A stretch of DNA of 11,883 nucleotides from the NCBI GenBank assembly GCA_023480605.1, contig JAMCWS010000252.1, positions 1 to 11,883 of the forward strand. Reading direction: 5' to 3'. The first letter of the stretch is position 1. The number at the start of each line of letters is the position of its first letter. Origin of the DNA: a bacterium. Lineage in GTDB: Bacteria > Sumerlaeota > Sumerlaeia > MVZB01. The notes under the pieces are model-generated. The model was given only the letters and a program-made list of their open reading frames with translations, did not search any database and was not told the origin of the DNA. Shown piece by piece: positions 1 through 6,479 of this stretch. The position numbers and the translations under genes are program-made.

Positions 1-1
1 G

Positions 2-520
2 GGCGGCCATTGCATCCCGATCGATCCGTTCTATCTGACCTGGAAGGCGCGTGAATACGAGTGCCACACGCGCTTCATCGAACTGGCCGGCGAGATCAAC
101 TCCTCGATGCCGCAGTACGTGGTGGATCGGCTCGCCCGCGCCCTGAATGAGCGCGGCAAGCCGGTCAAAGGCTCACGCATCCTCATCGCCGGCCTGGCCT
201 ACAAGAGCGACGTCGACGACGACCGCGAAAGTCCGTCCTACCGGTTGTTCGACCTGTTGCTGGCGGCCGGGGCCGAGGTGGATTACCTGGACAGCTACAT
301 CCCCCGCATCCGTCCCAGCCGGGAATATTCGCACCTGGCCGGGCGCGAGAGCGTCGACTGGGACCCGGCCCGCATCGCCGCCTACGACGCCGTGCTGATC
401 GCCACGGCCCATACAACGGTCGATTACGCGGCGCTGGTGCGCCACGCCCAACTCGTCGTGGACTCGCGCAACGCCACGCGAGGCGTCGCCGAAGGGCGGG
501 AGAAAATCGTCCTGGCTTAA
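2..520 (+). CDS. Nucleotide-sugar dehydrogenase, C-terminal part (WbpA-like UDP-HexNAc 6-dehydrogenase group), 5' truncated
   Basis: This is the last 172 residues of an NAD-dependent nucleotide-sugar dehydrogenase, a cytoplasmic enzyme that oxidises C6 of a UDP- or GDP-sugar to the uronic acid for polysaccharide or O-antigen synthesis. The visible part opens directly on the catalytic-cysteine motif GGHCIPIDP (Cys at residue 4 of the fragment). It continues through the dimerisation helix (FIELAGEINSSMP) and then the UDP-binding C-terminal domain, with the family signature GLAYKSDVDDDRESPS followed by a strand ending in YLDSYIP. The 'IPRIRPSREYSHLAGRESV' stretch is typical of the WbpA/VipA (UDP-N-acetylglucosamine 6-dehydrogenase) branch rather than of UDP-glucose dehydrogenase; the exact substrate is an inference. 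Frame 2 is open from the window edge, so the Rossmann domain and start codon lie upstream. It ends at TAA and converges on the URO-D-like gene across a 148-bp gap. Confidence 0.93.
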   Translation, partial: GGHCIPIDPFYLTWKAREYECHTRFIELAGEINSSMPQYVVDRLARALNERGKPVKGSRILIAGLAYKSDVDDDRESPSYRLFDLLLAAGAEVDYLDSYIPRIRPSREYSHLAGRESVDWDPARIAAYDAVLIATAHTTVDYAALVRHAQLVVDSRNATRGVAEGREKIVLA

Positions 521-668
521 ATTACGCCGCGAGGCCAATGACGAATCATCCGGGAAAAAACGATTTTAGCCGCGAAATCACACAAAAACACACGAAAATG
601 ACGTATGCGCAAGTTCGCGCGATTCGCGGCCGGATGAAAGAACGATCCATGGCCCGGCCGGCGCGTCT
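521..668. repeat. Intergenic A-rich, roughly 9-bp-periodic element inside an inverted repeat, between convergent genes
   Basis: This gap separates two convergent genes. Bases 569-604 read as loose 9-base units rich in C/A with a GAAA or CAAA core (for example GCCGCGAAA, TCACACAAA, AACACACGA). A perfect 8-bp inverted repeat brackets the tract: GCCGCGAA at 569-576 and TTCGCGGC at 623-630, with a 46-base loop. I recall similar 'CGCGAAAxACACGAAA' intergenic elements in many GC-rich environmental bacterial genomes; this is recall and I have not compared it with any sequence. The element could help end transcription from both sides, but there is no compact GC stem followed by a T run, so a classical terminator call is not supported. 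Confidence 0.4.
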
Positions 669-1652
669 TCATTTTACCTTGTGGCCGTGGACGATCTCGT
701 AGATCAGGTCGTAAGCGAACTTGAGCTCTTCCATCGAGCAATGGTCTTGAATGAAATGCGAGGTGCAGTAAAGCAGGCCGCCGTCCCTGAACATGCCCAG
801 GACGCGTTCGATCTCGGCCTTGAGGAAATCGAGTTTACCGAAACCGATTGTCGTCTGGACGTCCAGCCCGCCCATGATCGTAAACACGTCGCGGTATTTC
901 GTTTTATAAAGCGTCAGGTCCATCCCGGCCGATTCCTGCCAGGGGTGGACGACGTCGAAACCCAGCTTCACGATGCCGTCGATCACCTGGGCCACGTTGC
1001 CGTCGCTGTGAAGGCTCAGGAAGGCGCCGCGCGCCTTGACGGCGTCGGTGGTCACCTTGTGGTTGGGGTAAATGAGGCGCCACCACGTCTCGGGACTGAA
1101 CATAAGGCCGCTCTGCGCACCCCAGTCGTCGGAGACATGAACCATGTCGACTCCGAGGTCGAGGCAGTTCATCGCGAACTGGCGATTCCATTCGGCCTGG
1201 CGGCGGTAGACGGGCTGCAGGTCGTCCTCATACATGAGCAGGTAAGCCAGGTGATTCTGGATGCCGAAGGGGCCGTTGAGCGCCTCGAAGATCCCCGGCG
1301 TCTGGACGTAAGTAAATCGCCCGCGCTGCTCCTTGTGATGGCGGATCTGATCGATGATGCCTTGGTAGGCGGCCATGTCGTTGACGTCGCCCATGGGCAG
1401 TTCGAGCAGGCCGGCCGGATCGATCGGCCCGCCGCGACGCTTCCATTCCTCGACCAGCATCGGATGAGGATAAGCGGCCGGCCCGCCGAAAATGTGCGTG
1501 AAATCGAATTCGTATTTGTCTTCGAACGCTTCGACCGAACCGTATTCGCGCTTGATCGGCTCGCCCAGGTTGGCGCGCACCCAGGCGTAAACGGGCTGGC
1601 GGTCGGGCTTCTGGTGCTTGATGACGGCGATGACGCGTTCGCGGGGCAGCAT
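669..1652 (-). CDS. URO-D-family protein (uroporphyrinogen decarboxylase / methylcobamide:CoM methyltransferase-like)
   Basis: This 327-residue protein has the TIM-barrel fold of the URO-D superfamily over nearly its whole length. Family landmarks are the opening 'ERVIAVIKHQKPDRQPV' (the PDR-x-P start), the strand ending VSDDWGAQSG (about 173-182), SLHSDGN (213-219) and IMGGLDVQTTIG (259-270). It lacks the N-terminal arginine/glycine motif that true haem-pathway UroD uses to bind coproporphyrinogen. It is therefore not a convincing HemE; it fits better with the MtaA/MtbA-like group, which handles methyl groups on corrinoids, or with uncharacterised relatives. The zinc-binding H-x-C motif of those methyltransferases reads H-S-D here (His215, Asp217), so metal use may differ. 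ATG at 1652 is supported by AAAAGG seven bases upstream. The aldolase gene lies 132 bp upstream on the same strand. Substrate and reaction are unknown. Confidence 0.85.
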   Translation of the reverse strand: MLPRERVIAVIKHQKPDRQPVYAWVRANLGEPIKREYGSVEAFEDKYEFDFTHIFGGPAAYPHPMLVEEWKRRGGPIDPAGLLELPMGDVNDMAAYQGIIDQIRHHKEQRGRFTYVQTPGIFEALNGPFGIQNHLAYLLMYEDDLQPVYRRQAEWNRQFAMNCLDLGVDMVHVSDDWGAQSGLMFSPETWWRLIYPNHKVTTDAVKARGAFLSLHSDGNVAQVIDGIVKLGFDVVHPWQESAGMDLTLYKTKYRDVFTIMGGLDVQTTIGFGKLDFLKAEIERVLGMFRDGGLLYCTSHFIQDHCSMEELKFAYDLIYEIVHGHKVK

Positions 1653-1681
1653 GGGAAGACCTTTTGAATGGTAATGTACAA

Positions 1682-1710
1682 ATTATAAATGAATGAGCAA
1701 CCTGGTAGAT
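1682..1710 (-). promoter_or_regulatory. Candidate promoter for the URO-D-like gene
   Basis: Read on the minus strand there is a perfect TATAAT box (complement of ATTATA at 1682-1687). A weak -35-like TCTACC lies 17 bases upstream, at 1705-1710. The predicted start would be near 1675, giving a leader of about 20 bases that contains the AAAAGG ribosome site. The surrounding bases are much more AT-rich than the coding sequence. Support is from consensus matching only. Confidence 0.4.
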
Positions 1711-1784
1711 GAAATGGCGTATGCCCGTTTATCCGATGCACGATGTCGGCGGTCATTAAAAAAAATTCGTATTTTGCAGTTCCC

Positions 1785-2792
1785 CTATTCTTCCTCGACC
1801 ATTTGATCGTAGAAAGCCAGGTAATCGTCGGGGTGGTCGCCCGCGCGCATCTTGATGGCCGTGCGCGGGTGCGTGTTCAGTTGGCCGGTGATCATGTAGG
1901 GGATCATGTAGCCCCACTCGATTTTCTGGCGCAGGGGCACGAAGTGGTCGCGAATGCATTGGATCACCGGACGCTGGTGGAACTTGGGGTTCTTGAGAAA
2001 ACCGATCAGCAGTTCGAGGGGGCAGTTACCGGCGCCGCGCCCCATGCCCATGATTGTGGCGTCGAGGCGGCTGGCGCCGACGATCAGCGCCTCGATCGTG
2101 TTGGCGTAAGCCAGTTCCTGGTTGTTGTGGGCGTGGATGCCGACGTCGATATGGGTTCCCTCGACGGCGCGAAGGTACGTGAGGATCAGGTAGTGAATCT
2201 GCTCGCTGTAAAGCGCGCCGAAACTATCAACGACGTAGATCGAGTTGACCGGGCTCTGGACGATGGCGTCCAGCGCGTCGGTCAGTTCGCGATCCTGGAC
2301 CTGGCTGATCGCCATCAGATTGAGCGTCGTCTCGTAGCCCTTGTCGTGGGCGTCCTTCACCATGTCGAGCGCGGCCGGAATCTGGTGGATGTAGGTGGCC
2401 ACCCGGATACAGTCGATGACGCTGTGGTCCTTAGGCAGGATGTCGGTGTGATAATCGGTCCGTTCGGCGTCGGCCATGACCGACAGTTTCAGGGAAGTGG
2501 CGTTATCGCCGACGACGCGCCGGATATCGTCCTCGTCGCTGAATTTCCATTTGCCGAATTCGGCCGGCGAGAATATTTTCTTGTCGGCCTTGTAGCCCAT
2601 CTCCATGTAATCGACCCCGGCCGCGACCAATGTATCGTAGACGGCTTTGACGAATTCGTCGTCGAAGCAGTGCTGATTGATCAGACCGCCGTCGCGGATC
2701 GTGCAATCGTGGATTTTGATGTCGGGGCGGAAAGTCACCCATTTCCCCCCCTTGACCTTGCGGACGATATTGTTATTGTCGGACTGGCTCAT
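1785..2792 (-). CDS. HMGL-like (DRE-TIM metallolyase) aldolase, 4-hydroxy-2-oxovalerate aldolase-like
   Basis: This 335-residue cytoplasmic enzyme belongs to the DRE-TIM metallolyase family (HMGL-like, PF00682 type), which includes 4-hydroxy-2-oxovalerate aldolase, HMG-CoA lyase and isopropylmalate synthase. It has a divalent-metal-binding barrel: HDCTIRDGG at 28-36 supplies the metal ligand Asp29 and catalytic Arg33, and GIHAHNN at 218-224 supplies His220 and His222. The loop GMGRGAGNC at 249-257 matches the conserved glycine-rich/Asn segment. The order and spacing, and the absence of a LeuA regulatory domain, fit the MhpE-like aldolase side. A C-C cleavage giving pyruvate or acetyl-CoA plus an aldehyde is the likely chemistry, but the substrate is not readable. 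No DmpF/MhpF-type aldehyde dehydrogenase partner is in the window. ATG at 2792 has GGGAG eight bases upstream. The gene follows recO by 171 bp, a gap that contains a repeat. Confidence 0.85.
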   Translation of the reverse strand: MSQSDNNNIVRKVKGGKWVTFRPDIKIHDCTIRDGGLINQHCFDDEFVKAVYDTLVAAGVDYMEMGYKADKKIFSPAEFGKWKFSDEDDIRRVVGDNATSLKLSVMADAERTDYHTDILPKDHSVIDCIRVATYIHQIPAALDMVKDAHDKGYETTLNLMAISQVQDRELTDALDAIVQSPVNSIYVVDSFGALYSEQIHYLILTYLRAVEGTHIDVGIHAHNNQELAYANTIEALIVGASRLDATIMGMGRGAGNCPLELLIGFLKNPKFHQRPVIQCIRDHFVPLRQKIEWGYMIPYMITGQLNTHPRTAIKMRAGDHPDDYLAFYDQMVEEE

Positions 2793-2877
2793 AATGCTCT
2801 CTCCCTAAAGCGATGGAACAATCCCACGGTAACTTAACGAAATTCATCGGTGAAAGAAACCAGAAAAATATTCGGAA

Positions 2878-2922
2878 GACGCAAGCGACGCAAAGGACCT
2901 GAAGGACGTAAAAAACCCAAAG
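2878..2922. repeat. Five-unit degenerate 9-bp tandem repeat
   Basis: Five consecutive 9-base units are visible: GACGCAAGC, GACGCAAAG, GACCTGAAG, GACGTAAAA and AACCCAAAG. The consensus is about GACGCAAAG. The tract lies in the 171-bp gap between recO and the aldolase gene and is not coding in any convincing frame. It resembles in style the A-rich element at 569-604. I recall 'ACGCAAAGG'-type runs as frequent intergenic elements in several environmental phyla; the recall is not verified here. The function is unknown. Confidence 0.6.
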
Positions 2923-2925
2923 GGT
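2909..2925 (-). terminator. Weak possible terminator after recO
   Basis: Read on the minus strand the sequence is ACCC-TTT-GGGT followed by a run of T bases (17 bases in all). It lies about 40 bases beyond the recO stop. The stem is only four base pairs, so it would be a weak intrinsic terminator at best. It also overlaps the last units of the 9-bp repeat, so the match may be a by-product of the repeat. Confidence 0.25.
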
Positions 2926-2963
2926 CACCTGGATGCCGGCTCTTCGGTTGCGATGCGCATTCC

Positions 2964-3743
2964 TCATGGAGAGGAGCCGCCGAATTGACTTGGTGGCCGC
3001 GCTTTCCCCAACACCATCTTTTCGAGAAAACCGGCCGACTTGAGCGGCTGGCGCAAATGGTCTTCCCACACGCGGATGAGCCAGCGCAGGGCGTGTGGAC
3101 CCGCCTTCGCGTCCAGGCGCAGCGAGCCATCCAGGGGGGGCGGGGCTGCGAAGGCTTCCAGCAGCGGGGCGACCGCCGCCGCCGGCAGGCGCATGCAGTG
3201 AGTCGGATCACCGGGCTCCGGGGGGGCCAGCAAGCCGCCGTCGAAATGGTAAACGAGCGCTGAAGGCAGGTTGGCGCTGGTCCACGCCTCGGTCAGATGG
3301 GGCGGATAGCCCGCCTGATGGAGCAGGCGCAAGAACAGGCTGACGGCCAGCGACCCCGGTCCCGCGACTTTGCCCAGCGCGGACAGGTAGGAACAGGCCT
3401 CCTCGAAAAAAAAAGGCTCGGGCGGCGAAAGCGCGGCCAGGGCGGCCAACACCTCGATCCCCAGCCCGGCGTAAGCCAGGCGGTCCAGATCACGACGCAG
3501 GTAGTCCCAAGCCTCGAACGGCTCAGGCGCGATCAACTGGCCCAGGGCGGCCGGATCCCGTTGGGCCAGGTTGGCACGGATCCATGAAAACGGCTCGAAA
3601 GCGGCCTGGACGTTGCGCCCGCCGCGCCGCGCCCCCTTGGCCAGCGCCCGCACGACGCCGGCCTCGCGCGTCAGCAGCGTCACCAACAGCGTCGTCTCGC
3701 TGTAGGGCGCCGCCTTGAGAACGATGGCGTCGATTTTATCCAT
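2964..3743 (-). CDS. recO: DNA repair protein RecO
   Basis: RecO is a cytoplasmic recombination mediator that binds single-stranded DNA and, with RecR (and RecF), helps load RecA at gaps; it also anneals complementary strands. The 259-residue product has the usual length and layout. An N-terminal OB fold (about 1-80) carries the family start 'DAIVLKAAPYSETTLLVTLLTREAGVV' in two adjacent blocks and the basic segment AKGARRGGR. An all-helical C-terminal part follows. I see only two cysteines (in EEACSY and THCMRL), so the four-Cys zinc site known in some RecO proteins is absent. The ATG at 3743 is chosen because GAAGGG lies just upstream and the residues match the family start; a GTG 24 bases earlier (3767) would add only MGGGREGP. 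The gene follows yicC by 79 bp with no terminator in between and is probably co-transcribed with it. Confidence 0.9.
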   Translation of the reverse strand: MDKIDAIVLKAAPYSETTLLVTLLTREAGVVRALAKGARRGGRNVQAAFEPFSWIRANLAQRDPAALGQLIAPEPFEAWDYLRRDLDRLAYAGLGIEVLAALAALSPPEPFFFEEACSYLSALGKVAGPGSLAVSLFLRLLHQAGYPPHLTEAWTSANLPSALVYHFDGGLLAPPEPGDPTHCMRLPAAAVAPLLEAFAAPPPLDGSLRLDAKAGPHALRWLIRVWEDHLRQPLKSAGFLEKMVLGKARPPSQFGGSSP

Positions 3744-3822
3744 TGGCCCTTCGCGCCCGCCGCCCACCGGCTTCGATCACTTGCCGTGCTTCGGGGTCCT
3801 TTTATTCCCCTCCGCCCGCCTT

Positions 3823-4722
3823 TTACTGGATATTCTGAACCTGCTCGCGGATCGACTCGGCGACGGTTTTCATTTCCAGCGCCAGGCTGGTGACGTTCGT
3901 TTCGCGCGATTTCGAGCAGATGGTGTTGATTTCGCGCACCAGCTCCTGCACCAGAAACTCCAGGTTCTTGCCCACGGGCTCGCCGGCGGGGGCCGTCAGC
4001 AACGTCTCGTAACGCTTGAGATGCGTCTCGAGGCGCACCAGTTCCTCGGTCAGGTCGCAGCGGTCGGCATAGAGGGTTACCTCGACCTCCAGGCGGCCGG
4101 GGTCGGCCGCGATGGCCGTTTCGGCCTGAAGCTGGGCCAGGCGCTGGGCGAGGCGTTCGCGGTAGCGAGCGACGACGGCGTCCTTGTCGGCCTCGATCCG
4201 GGCGCGCAGTTCGCCCAGGCGGGCGCCCAGGGCTTTGAGCTGGCGTCCCAGGGCGGCCCCTTCGCGGGCGCGCTCGGTGGCGAGGGCCGCCAGCGCCTCG
4301 CGCACCACCCCCTCGAGTTGCGGCCAGATCGTCTCCTCATCCATTTCCGCCGGGGTGGTGGTCAGCACCCCCGGCAGGTTGGTGATCAGTTCCAGGGTCG
4401 GATCGCCCGCGACGCCCGCCGCCCGCAGGGCGCCGAGTTGCTCGACATACTGGCGCACCAAGGCCTGGTTCAGCGCGACGCGCGGCTGGTAGGCGTCCGA
4501 CGGCGTAAAACGGATCCGACAGTCGATCTTGCCGCGGGCGATCTCCTGCTTGAGGAGCGCGCGCAGGGGCGACTCGAAGGCCCCCAATTCATGGGGCAGC
4601 GACAGGCTCACATCCTGGAATCGGTTGTTGACCGTGCGCACGTCGACCAGAAACTGGCCGCAAGGCGTCTCGCGCTGCACCCGGCCGAAGCCGGTCATGC
4701 TATGGACGGAAGTCTCGCTCAT
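3823..4722 (-). CDS. yicC: YicC family endoribonuclease
   Basis: YicC is a widely conserved cytoplasmic endoribonuclease linked to RNA turnover and stationary-phase fitness in studied bacteria. The 299-residue product shows both diagnostic ends. Near the N-terminus is HSMTGFGR, followed by VDVRTVNNRF. At the C-terminus is the DUF1732 block, with GKNLEFLVQELVREINTICSKS and VAESIREQVQNI; the middle is a long helical and likely coiled region rich in Ala, Leu, Arg and Glu. The ATG at 4722 is chosen because it puts MTGFG close to the start, as in the family; AAGGG lies 10 bases upstream. A GTG at 4788 is a real alternative: it overlaps the permease stop by 4 bp (GTGA), has GGAG eight bases upstream, and would add a His/Asp-rich 22-residue leader. 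The usual gmk neighbour is not present; recO follows downstream. Confidence 0.92.
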   Translation of the reverse strand: MSETSVHSMTGFGRVQRETPCGQFLVDVRTVNNRFQDVSLSLPHELGAFESPLRALLKQEIARGKIDCRIRFTPSDAYQPRVALNQALVRQYVEQLGALRAAGVAGDPTLELITNLPGVLTTTPAEMDEETIWPQLEGVVREALAALATERAREGAALGRQLKALGARLGELRARIEADKDAVVARYRERLAQRLAQLQAETAIAADPGRLEVEVTLYADRCDLTEELVRLETHLKRYETLLTAPAGEPVGKNLEFLVQELVREINTICSKSRETNVTSLALEMKTVAESIREQVQNIQ

Positions 4723-4744
4723 CACTGCCTGACCCTTGTGGTAT

Positions 4745-4768
4745 TGATCGTGATCGTGATCGTGATTG
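4745..4768. repeat. Short TGATCG tandem repeat
   Basis: Three perfect copies of TGATCG (4745-4762) are followed by one imperfect copy, TGATTG (4763-4768). The tract lies between the permease stop and the preferred yicC start. If yicC starts at the upstream GTG, the tract is coding on the minus strand and gives alternating His and Asp residues. Slippage of a 6-base repeat would keep the frame. Confidence 0.7.
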
Positions 4769-4784
4769 TGTTTGCATACAACCC

Positions 4785-5945
4785 TCACTCCGCCTTCTCC
4801 GGCGCCGGACCCGGGTCGGGATCGGGGCGCTTTTTCCAGTATAACTCAACCCAAAGAACCTTGACGATGCAGGCGATCGGCACGGCGATGATCATGCCGC
4901 CGATTCCGCCCGTCGCGCCGACGATGAGAGCGAGCATGACGGCCAGGGGGTGAAGGTTGGCGTTTTTGCCCATGAGGAGCGGTTGCAGGATGAATCCCTC
5001 GATCATCTGAATCGCGGCCATTCCCGCCACCACCGCGCCGACGTAGGCGCCCCGCTCGCTCCAGGAGTGCATCCCCTGGTTGGTCAGCACCCAAACGAGC
5101 GCCGGGGTGGCGGCGGTGACCGGGCCCAGGTAGGGGATGAAATTGACCGCCCCGGCAAAAGTGCCCACCAGCAGGGCGTAACGCCACATGCCGATCGAGA
5201 TCAACAGGATCATTGTCAGCACGCCGACGCAAAGGCAGATGAGCAGTTGACCGCGCAGAAAACCGCCGACGGCGCGGTCGACCTTGAGCAGGATGTCCCA
5301 GGCGCGCTCGCGTTGGCCCGCCGGCAGCAGTTTGCGGATGACGCGGGGAATCGCGTCGATCTCCAGCAGCAAATAGAAGGTGATGACGACGACGAACGCG
5401 GTCGTGGCCAGCAAACCGACAAGCCACCCCACCCCGCCGGCGACGGCGCCCAGGCCGGTGAAGATCCCCCCGGCGATCGTCTTGGCGGCCGAAAGGGCCT
5501 CCTGCGCCAGGGCCGCCCCGCGGCTGCGCAGCGCGTCGATCAGTTTCTGTTGCGCCTGCGTGTCGAGATGGCGCGCCATGAGCTGTTTGATGACGCCATC
5601 GGCGTGGGCGCCGATTTCCTGGACGGCCGAGGTGACCTGCTCGTAGAGGAGGGGGATGATCCAGAGGAGCACCCCGGCCAGGATCGCGGCCACCATCAAC
5701 ACCAGGGTCAGGATCCCCATGATGCGCCCTAGGTGGAGACGGTGCTGAACCAGGCCGACGACGGGGTAGAGGACGTAGGCCAGCACCAGCGCGATGAGAA
5801 ACGGGGTGGTGGCCTGGAAGATCCACATGGCCGCGGGGACCATGGCCCGAAAAATGAATAGAACCGACGCGGCGGCGACCAGCCAGCAAAGAAACCGAAC
5901 CTCGCGCGGGGTCAGCGTGCTCAGGGGGTCGTTGTTGTCCACCAC
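4785..5945 (-). CDS. AI-2E family transporter (PerM/YdiK-like membrane permease)
   Basis: This polytopic inner-membrane protein belongs to the AI-2E exporter superfamily (PF01594 type), whose members include the autoinducer-2 exporter TqsA and some Na+/H+ antiporters. The substrate cannot be told from sequence. From the GTG at 5945 it has 386 residues. Hydrophobic segments cluster near residues 18-65 and 74-98, then a soluble helical stretch of about 60 residues, a further pair of segments around 155-195, and a C-terminal hydrophobic block. Family marks are NFIPYLGP, LLMGKNANLHPL and the glycine-rich GATGGIGGMIIAVP near the end. The tail is Asp-Pro/Ala-rich (RPDPDPGPAPEKAE). AGGAG lies 5 bases before GTG 5945 and 8 bases before the adjacent GTG 5942, so either may be used; a TTG at 5993 is much less likely. 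It is the first gene of the apparent permease-yicC-recO unit. Confidence 0.9.
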   Translation of the reverse strand: MVDNNDPLSTLTPREVRFLCWLVAAASVLFIFRAMVPAAMWIFQATTPFLIALVLAYVLYPVVGLVQHRLHLGRIMGILTLVLMVAAILAGVLLWIIPLLYEQVTSAVQEIGAHADGVIKQLMARHLDTQAQQKLIDALRSRGAALAQEALSAAKTIAGGIFTGLGAVAGGVGWLVGLLATTAFVVVITFYLLLEIDAIPRVIRKLLPAGQRERAWDILLKVDRAVGGFLRGQLLICLCVGVLTMILLISIGMWRYALLVGTFAGAVNFIPYLGPVTAATPALVWVLTNQGMHSWSERGAYVGAVVAGMAAIQMIEGFILQPLLMGKNANLHPLAVMLALIVGATGGIGGMIIAVPIACIVKVLWVELYWKKRPDPDPGPAPEKAE

Positions 5946-6025
5946 GGCTTCTCCTCGGCGGTTTTTGGCGGGGCGGGCCGCCGCGGGAAACAAATCCGGG
6001 CGGGCCGGCGCATCACTGGTCAGTC

Positions 6026-6054
6026 AAGCTAACACCGCTCCCCCCAAATGTCGA
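6026..6054 (-). promoter_or_regulatory. Candidate promoter for the permease-yicC-recO unit
   Basis: On the minus strand TCGACA (complement of 6049-6054, five of six consensus bases) is followed after exactly 17 bases by TAGCTT (complement of 6026-6031, three of six). Transcription would begin about 75 bases before the permease start. The -10 match is poor, so this is only a candidate. Confidence 0.25.
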
Positions 6055-6177
6055 GCCGCCAAAGGCTTCGGTGTCAACGCAAACCACCGGCAATACCTCG
6101 TCCGATTCCGTTCCGGCCTTGTTTCGGCGGTGTTTCCGGCGGCATTCGGGCGCCATTGGCCGTCTGCCGGCCGCGGA

Positions 6178-6200
6178 CGCCGCCGATCTTCGAGGCGGCG
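6178..6200. other. GC-rich hairpin of unknown role
   Basis: CGCCGCC at 6178-6184 pairs perfectly with GGCGGCG at 6194-6200 across a 9-base loop. No T run follows on either strand, so it is not a standard terminator. It lies upstream of both divergent genes and may be structural or a chance product of high GC. Confidence 0.35.
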
Positions 6201-6479
6201 CGGGATCCTCAGCCCCCACTTCGCATCGGCCGGCCGCCGCAACGGACCCGCGTCTCTAAGTTCGCCCGACGCCGGGACCTGCGCGGCCTGATGCAGCCGA
6301 GGCGAGTTCCAACCCGCAAAGGTGTTGGCGATGGAGCTTCATTTTTTTTAAAGCTCTTGAATTCGCAACGCCCCGGTGCGATGATCCGTACAGATTCGCA
6401 GGAATTCAATGTTTGCGTATGGAATGCGCGGGAGAAAAATATTCGATCGACATGGATGCGTTATGCGGGAGGTGGTCAT

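Larger units (their letters stand above)
5946..6479. other. 534-bp gap between divergent genes; probable control region, no gene seen
   Basis: I find no supportable gene here. A frame open upstream of the small plus-strand gene from 6048 translates to Arg/Pro-rich, family-less sequence and looks like GC-rich noise. The left part is GC-rich, while from about 6340 the sequence becomes AT-rich (for example a run of eight T bases near 6342-6349). A minus-strand promoter candidate lies at 6026-6054. A strong GC hairpin lies at 6178-6200. A weak plus-strand promoter-like pair (TTGAAT at 6357-6362, GATGAT at 6380-6385, 17-base spacer) lies ahead of the small gene. Confidence 0.6.

Noticed and set aside
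669..1652. Calling the URO-D-like gene hemE
   Set aside because: The substrate-binding N-terminal Arg/Gly motif of true uroporphyrinogen decarboxylase is missing and no haem-pathway gene is nearby.
681..1667. 328-codon plus-strand frame opposite the URO-D-like gene
   Set aside because: It is antisense to a clear family member and its translation has no family features.
1758..1765. Run of eight A bases (T on the minus strand) just after the aldolase stop, as a terminator
   Set aside because: No GC-rich stem precedes it on the minus strand.
1743..2837. 364-codon plus-strand frame opposite the aldolase gene
   Set aside because: Its Val/Asp-rich composition is typical of the reverse complement of GC-rich genes; the minus strand holds the DRE-TIM motifs.
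3715..4953. 412-codon open frame on the plus strand over recO's start, yicC and the permease end
   Set aside because: It lies antisense to three well-supported genes, has no recognisable motif, and is explained by the strong GC bias at third codon positions of the real genes.
6048..6479. Upstream in-frame extension of the small gene (144 extra codons)
   Set aside because: The extension is Arg/Pro-rich with no codon bias, and a near-perfect ribosome site sits directly before ATG 6480.
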